DNA of 64,000 nt from positions 37,238-101,237 of the forward strand of contig CAMCVP010000007.1 of NCBI GenBank assembly GCA_945881835.1, read 5' to 3'. Position 1 is the stretch's first letter. Each line of letters begins with the position of its first letter. The notes below the pieces were generated by a model that worked only from the letters and a program-made list of their open reading frames with translations, made no database searches and was not told the DNA's origin. Position numbers and translations under genes: made by a program. The stretch comes from Chryseobacterium gleum. Its GTDB lineage: Bacteria > Bacteroidota > Bacteroidia > Flavobacteriales_D > Sanyastnellaceae. Below, piece after piece: positions 59,562-64,000 of the stretch.

Positions 59562-60557
59562 TTATATGGAAATAAATTCTCCGATTTTCTGGAGAATTAT
59601 TTCTGTTGAATTCGCATCGCTCTGTTTCAACTCAAGCAAGCGTTCCAACGGTTCCATAACAGGCTCATCTGATAAGTCGAAACACCCGTAATGCATGGGA
59701 ATCATTTTCGGGGCTCTCATTTCTTGCGCTGCACGCAGTGCATCTTTCGGAGAAATATGATTTTGCTTCATGAACCATTCCGGCTGGTAAGCGCCAATTC
59801 CGATAATGCAATAATCGATATTGAAATAATCACCAACTTCTTTCAGATGTGTGTTGTATCCCGTATCTCCGCTGAAGTAGATTGTTTTGTTTTCAGTTTG
59901 AATCACAAATGCTCCCCAAAGGTGTTCGTTGTAATCGAATAGACCGCGCTTCGCCCAATGCTGCGCGGGCATGAATGAAATGGTTAAGTTGTTTTTCAAG
60001 GTTGAAAAAACCTGATACCAACCCGCTTCTTCGATGTCTTTATGTCCAGTTAAACTTCGAATGAGTGCACCCATTTTCAATCCGGTAAGGACCTGTGCTT
60101 CCTTCGATTTTTTAAGAATACTTTTTAATGTTTTTCCGCTGAGATGATCGCGGTGGTTGTGACTTAAAAGTATGTAATCAATTTCGGGTAATTCATTTAT
60201 ATGGAAGGGAAGCGTGGTGTAGCGTTTGTGGAAAGGTGAGAGCTTTTCGAATACAGGGTCAGTGATCAAATTCACCCCGCTTATTCGCATGAAAAAACAC
60301 GCATGTCCTAGCCAAACAATTCCGTCTTCATTTCCATTTAACCAGTCGAAATTTTCTGCAACTTCAGGTCCCTTCATTCCCATTTTTTTTTCGGCTTGAA
60401 AGGGATTTGTTGCACGTTTCCACTTCATCACATCTTTTAAATTCGGTTCGAATTGTGTGTGGAAGTTGAGGAAGCGACCGTTATGGTCTAAGGGGGTTTT
60501 TATTTCAACGAAGTTGGGATGAATATACTTCAACGCGGGGTTCTCTGTCTTCTTCAT
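59562..60557 (-). CDS. MBL-fold metallo-hydrolase (NAPE-PLD/UlaG-like)
   Basis: A 331-residue beta-lactamase-fold hydrolase. GIVWLGHACFFMRISGVNLITDPVF and the zinc motif SHNHRDHLSG (HxHxDH) are followed by PAQHW, SGDTGYN (metal-bridging Asp) and MHYGCF (last His). This order matches the NAPE-phospholipase D and UlaG-like branch, hence a possible phosphodiesterase or lipid-related hydrolase. The ATG at 60557 gives a start MKKTENPALKYIHP; a longer frame from a GTG at 60629 runs through the terminator of the upstream gene and is unlikely. It follows that gene on the same strand. Confidence 0.88.
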   Translation of the reverse strand: MKKTENPALKYIHPNFVEIKTPLDHNGRFLNFHTQFEPNLKDVMKWKRATNPFQAEKKMGMKGPEVAENFDWLNGNEDGIVWLGHACFFMRISGVNLITDPVFEKLSPFHKRYTTLPFHINELPEIDYILLSHNHRDHLSGKTLKSILKKSKEAQVLTGLKMGALIRSLTGHKDIEEAGWYQVFSTLKNNLTISFMPAQHWAKRGLFDYNEHLWGAFVIQTENKTIYFSGDTGYNTHLKEVGDYFNIDYCIIGIGAYQPEWFMKQNHISPKDALRAAQEMRAPKMIPMHYGCFDLSDEPVMEPLERLLELKQSDANSTEIILQKIGEFISI

Positions 60558-60592
60558 AAACGGAAAACAAAGTAACGGCAGAATAGTTTGCG

Positions 60593-60622
60593 CAAAAAGA
60601 AAAGGGCAGACGAATCGGCCCT
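60593..60622 (-). terminator. Terminator of the T9SS Asp-box gene
   Basis: On the minus strand AGGGC / GCCCT with a 10-base loop, followed by TTTCTTTTT. It lies 23 bases after the stop of the gene at 60646. Confidence 0.75.
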
Positions 60623-60645
60623 CTTCCACATATGAAATTAAAATC

Positions 60646-62481
60646 TTATTGCTTCACGAAACGTTGGTTGCTTGTTCCGTTTGCGTTTTGGTATTGTACA
60701 TCGTACACACCGTTCGCAAGATCAGAAACATCAACTTTCGTTGTCCCGTTGTTGAAGTTGTTGAATGAACGAACCAATTGTCCGTTAGCATTGAAGATGC
60801 GAATCACGCCATTTTCGTTTGCTGGAAATTGAATGTTCAATTCGGAAGTTGTTGGATTTGGGAAAACGCTGAAAGAAGTTTTAGTTAAAGAACCTTCTTC
60901 AACACCTACTAAATCAAGAGATACACAAACATAGATTTGATCGTTGTCTGTTACAGGATCAACAGCGTCTTCTGGTTGAACGTGAATGCCTGGTTCGAAA
61001 TCGCGTTGAACAATCAAGTGAATTTTATCTCCGTAAGCGAATGGCGCCATTGAAGCATAAACGTACTCGTATCCGTCTTCAGCAAGGTCTGGTGTGATGT
61101 CTGAAGGAGCGGTCCAAGTTGCACCACCGTCATCTGATTTCACAGCATAGATATGTCGAAGGTATTCAGCGCCGTTGAAGTAATTTTCATTCACGGCTTG
61201 ATATGAACAGAAGATTGTTCCATCAGCGGCTTCAGCCAATTGCGGATGCGAAGCGATACCGCTGTTGCCGTATTGCCCAACTTCAGTTGTTGCAGCAGGA
61301 ATTGTTGTGTCGACGTCTGGAGAAACCCCAATTTCAAGAACTTCTGTAGCTGGATCAACCATGTTTTCGTTCCAGTAAGCGATGCTTCCGCCTAATGGGA
61401 AGTAGCTGTATACTGAATCGATTACACCAAGATCATCTGTGTAGAACATGGTTCCGAACGCAGCGTGAGCTGTTCCGCTAGCGTCGATGAATACTGCACC
61501 TGCACCGTCTGAAGAAAGGACAGTGTCTTGAAGACCGTCTAGTTCAACATCTGTTCCTTGGTCAATAACGTAGTTATCGATAGGGAAATCCCAAATTGTG
61601 CTGCGTGTCCAGGTACTTCCATTGTCGTTAGAAATCCAGATGTAAGAATCTTGAAGATCTCCGAAAGTCGCAATTGCGATTTTATTTCCACGTGCGTAAA
61701 TAGCGTACGTGTCAGCAGAGAAACCATCAACTAAAGAAGTGTTTTCTTCACCAGGAAGTAATACTTCAGTAAGATCCCAAGTTGCTCCTCCGTCGGTAGA
61801 ACGGTTGTATAAAAGAGCACCTGTCATTCCGTTGGTGAAGACACCCGCGTTTGGATCAGATAAACAAACCATGTGAATGCTGTTTCCGTCTGCGCCACCT
61901 GAGGTAGCACGTGGCCAGAACATTGCAAATCCAGAAGGAGTAGGTACAATAGAGTTCACCCAGTTACCTGTTCCTACTGCAGCGCGTGTCCATACTTTAA
62001 TTCCCGCAGAACCGCTGTGGTTCATCAATATTTCAGAACCATTTGCAGGGTGAATCAATGAAGTCCAACCGGTACGCATGCTTTCCACACGTTGCGTAAT
62101 ATCATCTTGCCATGCACCTGCAGTGCGGTAGTTGTAACCTGTTCCGCGGTCAGGGTATGTGTCTGATGAATTTGTTGCACTGAAAGTGAAACAAGCTGCA
62201 ACACCAGCATCATCGGCAATAATGCGATTTTGGATACTGTTATTGGTTTGTAAATCGTAAATAGAAGTTCCTACATACTCTTCCACTTGAACCATACTTT
62301 TTGCAGTGGAAACTGCGTATGGAGCTTTAGATTGTTGAGAAACCTGTGTACCAACTGTTGTGTTGGTGTACGGATTGTATTTCGCTGCCTTGTTCTGTGA
62401 GGCAGTCAATTTGGTTGGAATTTGCTGAGCGCTTGCGCTGAAAGCAATACCCATTGCCAAAGCAAAGTAGAGTCTTTTCAT
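60646..62481 (-). CDS. Secreted Asp-box protein with T9SS type A sorting domain
   Basis: A 611-residue exported protein: signal peptide MKRLYFALAMGIAFSASAQ, a long region with sialidase-type Asp boxes (STDGGATWDLTE, SNDNGSTWTRST, SDDGGATWTAPS; about 230, 287 and 455) indicating a beta propeller, and a C-terminal 70-residue type A sorting domain (VFPNPTTSELNIQF; FNANGQLVRSF; LANGVYDVQYQ; FVKQ). Asp boxes shape the propeller but are not catalytic; sialidase catalytic residues cannot be confirmed, so glycosidase activity is not claimed. It is probably released or bound at the surface by the T9SS. Confidence 0.85.
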   Translation of the reverse strand: MKRLYFALAMGIAFSASAQQIPTKLTASQNKAAKYNPYTNTTVGTQVSQQSKAPYAVSTAKSMVQVEEYVGTSIYDLQTNNSIQNRIIADDAGVAACFTFSATNSSDTYPDRGTGYNYRTAGAWQDDITQRVESMRTGWTSLIHPANGSEILMNHSGSAGIKVWTRAAVGTGNWVNSIVPTPSGFAMFWPRATSGGADGNSIHMVCLSDPNAGVFTNGMTGALLYNRSTDGGATWDLTEVLLPGEENTSLVDGFSADTYAIYARGNKIAIATFGDLQDSYIWISNDNGSTWTRSTIWDFPIDNYVIDQGTDVELDGLQDTVLSSDGAGAVFIDASGTAHAAFGTMFYTDDLGVIDSVYSYFPLGGSIAYWNENMVDPATEVLEIGVSPDVDTTIPAATTEVGQYGNSGIASHPQLAEAADGTIFCSYQAVNENYFNGAEYLRHIYAVKSDDGGATWTAPSDITPDLAEDGYEYVYASMAPFAYGDKIHLIVQRDFEPGIHVQPEDAVDPVTDNDQIYVCVSLDLVGVEEGSLTKTSFSVFPNPTTSELNIQFPANENGVIRIFNANGQLVRSFNNFNNGTTKVDVSDLANGVYDVQYQNANGTSNQRFVKQ

Positions 62482-62553
62482 AGTAGTGGTTTAGATTAGC
62501 GAACTAATTTAGCAAAAATTGGTTTCAATAGTTAATACAATGAAAAAAATATT

Positions 62554-63798
62554 ATGAAGGCGATAATAATCAATATTGGTGACGAACTTTTGATCGGACA
62601 AACCATTAATACCAATGCTGCTTGGATGGGGCAATACTTGAATAGTTTTGGGATTGAAGTTGAATCTTCGCACTGTATTTCGGATAATGGATTCGTTATT
62701 TATGACAAAATTGACGTTGCACTTTACACGGCCGATGTTGTTATTGTAACGGGTGGGTTGGGTCCGACCAAAGATGATATTACGAAACACACGTTGTGTC
62801 AGTTGTTTCAAACGGAATTAGTCATGCACGAGCCTAGCTACATGCGTGTAAAAGCATTTTTCGAATCGCGAGGATTGCCTTTTTTGAAAGTGAACGAACA
62901 ACAGGCGCTTGTTCCGCAAGCGTGCACGGTGTTAGAGAATATGGTTGGGACAGCCAATGGAATGTGGTTTGAAAGGAATGGACATGTTTGCGTCTCACTT
63001 CCTGGAGTTCCATTCGAAATGCAATATTTAATGGAGAATGAAGTGGTTCCGCGTATTCAGCAAAAATTTGAATTGCCGAAGATTGTGCATCGCACTGTAC
63101 TCACTCAAGGTGTTGGAGAGAGTTTTATAGCTGACCTTCTTACCGATTGGGAGAACTCGCTAGCTGCTGAAGATATTCGGCTGGCTTATCTTCCTTCCCC
63201 AGGTATGGTTAAGCTTCGCATGTCCATATATGGTGGTGCTGAGGAAGCAGTTCTTAATGAGCGCATTCAAAGGAAAGAGGCTGAATTGCATGCTATAATC
63301 GGAGAATTCATTTATGGATATGAAAAAGAAACGCTTCAAAGCGTTTTGGTAAACAGGCTGAAATCGGCTGGAAAGTCGTTGAGCTTTGCAGAAAGTTGCA
63401 CGGGAGGCATGATGGCCCAGAAGATTACCGATGTATCTGGAGCAAGCGAAGTTTTTCAGGCGGGTTGGGTCGTTTATCATGCAGAATCGAAATCAAAAGA
63501 ACTGGGTGTTGACTCAACTATAATTTCGAAATACGGCGAGATAAGTGGTGAAGTTGCAACCGCTATGGCAGATTGCGCACGGTTAAAATCGGGGAGCGAT
63601 TTTGCATTGTCTTCAACCGGATGGGCAGGGCCAGATGGTGGTGATGAAGTTCATGGTGTAGGGACAATTTTCGTCGCGCTTTCGTCTGAAAAAGCGACAA
63701 TTGTTAAGAAGTTGAAGTTTGGAAAGAACCGTATGCGCAATCGGGAAATGGCGTCAGATGCGGCTTTTATGCTTTTAATCAAAGAAATTCAGAAGTAA
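62554..63798 (+). CDS. cinA: CinA-family nicotinamide-nucleotide amidohydrolase
   Basis: A 414-residue two-domain protein. The N-terminal COG1058 (molybdopterin-binding-like) domain, about 1-170, has [20 protein letters not shown] and [19 protein letters not shown]; the C-terminal CinA domain, about 255-414, has the [20 protein letters not shown] motif (catalytic Ser region) and [10 protein letters not shown]. The C-terminal domain deamidates nicotinamide mononucleotide in NAD recycling. The gene is divergent from the T9SS protein gene and precedes rpmB, which has its own promoter. Confidence 0.94.
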   Translation: MKAIIINIGDELLIGQTINTNAAWMGQYLNSFGIEVESSHCISDNGFVIYDKIDVALYTADVVIVTGGLGPTKDDITKHTLCQLFQTELVMHEPSYMRVKAFFESRGLPFLKVNEQQALVPQACTVLENMVGTANGMWFERNGHVCVSLPGVPFEMQYLMENEVVPRIQQKFELPKIVHRTVLTQGVGESFIADLLTDWENSLAAEDIRLAYLPSPGMVKLRMSIYGGAEEAVLNERIQRKEAELHAIIGEFIYGYEKETLQSVLVNRLKSAGKSLSFAESCTGGMMAQKITDVSGASEVFQAGWVVYHAESKSKELGVDSTIISKYGEISGEVATAMADCARLKSGSDFALSSTGWAGPDGGDEVHGVGTIFVALSSEKATIVKKLKFGKNRMRNREMASDAAFMLLIKEIQK

Positions 63799-63801
63799 AA
63801 A

Positions 63802-63831
63802 TTGGATTTATTAAAAAAGTGCGTATATTTG
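63802..63831 (+). promoter_or_regulatory. Promoter of rpmB
   Basis: TTG (63802-63804), 19-base spacer, TATATTTG (63824-63831), exact to the consensus. It starts four bases after the cinA stop; the leader to the rpmB ATG is about 23 bases. Confidence 0.75.
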
Positions 63832-63860
63832 CACCCCTTTATTCACAAAAACTCATTCTT

Positions 63861-64000
63861 ATGCCACGCATTTGTCAAATTACTGGAAAGAAGACTATAA
63901 CTGGAAACCGCGTTTCCCACTCAAATATTAAAACACGTAGAAAATTCTATCCAAACTTGCAGTACAAGCGTTTTTGGTTGGCTGAAGAAAGCCGTTGGGT
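63861..64000 (+). CDS. rpmB: Ribosomal protein bL28, N-terminal part
   Basis: The first 46 residues of bL28, a large-subunit ribosomal protein, beginning [20 protein letters not shown] with [20 protein letters not shown] next; the gene runs off the window at 64000. RICQITGK lacks one of the cysteine pairs seen in zinc-binding L28 forms. In Bacteroidota it is commonly followed by rpmG, which cannot be checked here. Confidence 0.95.
   Translation, partial: MPRICQITGKKTITGNRVSHSNIKTRRKFYPNLQYKRFWLAEESRW

Noticed and set aside
60630..60645. N-terminal extension of the MBL-fold gene up to a GTG at 60629
   Set aside because: It would translate through the intrinsic terminator of the upstream gene and adds residues without family similarity.

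Overview
The window comes from a member of the Bacteroidota, most likely the Flavobacteriales. The evidence is an lpxC-fabZ fusion gene, a gliding-motility-type and a type A T9SS sorting domain on secreted proteins, DUF4270 and DUF4301 proteins, a half-length glycogen synthase next to panC, and many promoters of the TTG-N17-23-TAnnTTTG type with little sign of Shine-Dalgarno sequences. About fifty protein genes and one tRNA gene are packed tightly; only one gap exceeds 300 bases.

Layout. 1-8.3 kb: housekeeping genes on the + strand (frr end, dusB, trhO, a DUF2795 gene, dCMP deaminase, two S41 proteases on either side of rnpA, an O-antigen-ligase-like protein). 8.3-14.7 kb: an M28 peptidase, rpiB, a 530-base AT-rich gap with DnaA-box-like sequences, a MORN-repeat protein, mnmG with a near-consensus parS site at its 5' end and a weaker one at its 3' end, and ybeY. 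14.8-16.9 kb: two outer-membrane genes. 16.9-23.2 kb: two overlapping genes for secreted caspase-fold proteases, preceded by a small cysteine-rich secreted protein. 23.2-26.2 kb: an AT-rich insert bounded by a 38-base direct repeat of the 3' end of glmS. 26.2-33.8 kb: glmS, DUF4270, half glycogen synthase, panC, an SLC1 symporter, and a TonB-plug-only protein. 33.9-41.7 kb: a long PurF, a beta-lactamase-fold hydrolase, tRNA-Cys, holB, recO, a region that may encode a small RNA, a retropepsin-like gene, yqeY and a tetR-type regulator. 41.7-49.5 kb: lpxC/fabZ-lpxA-ABC ATPase, DUF4301, a histidine-free Hpt-like protein, galE, a PAP2-like protein and rpoN. 49.7-59.5 kb: two paralogous giant repeat adhesins with gliding-type C-terminal domains. 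59.5-64 kb: an MBL-fold hydrolase, a T9SS Asp-box protein, cinA and the start of rpmB.

The most notable points are: (1) a roughly 3-kb putative integrated element at the 3' end of glmS with no visible recombinase, which appears to have separated glmS from its terminator; (2) the tandem secreted caspase operon; (3) the parS site near a possible replication-origin region, although gene orientation does not support an origin there; (4) adhesin modules whose protein sequence is nearly identical while the DNA has diverged at synonymous positions; (5) an orphan terminator with nested hairpins that may mark an unannotated small RNA. All calls come from reading the sequence; no database search or structure prediction was run.
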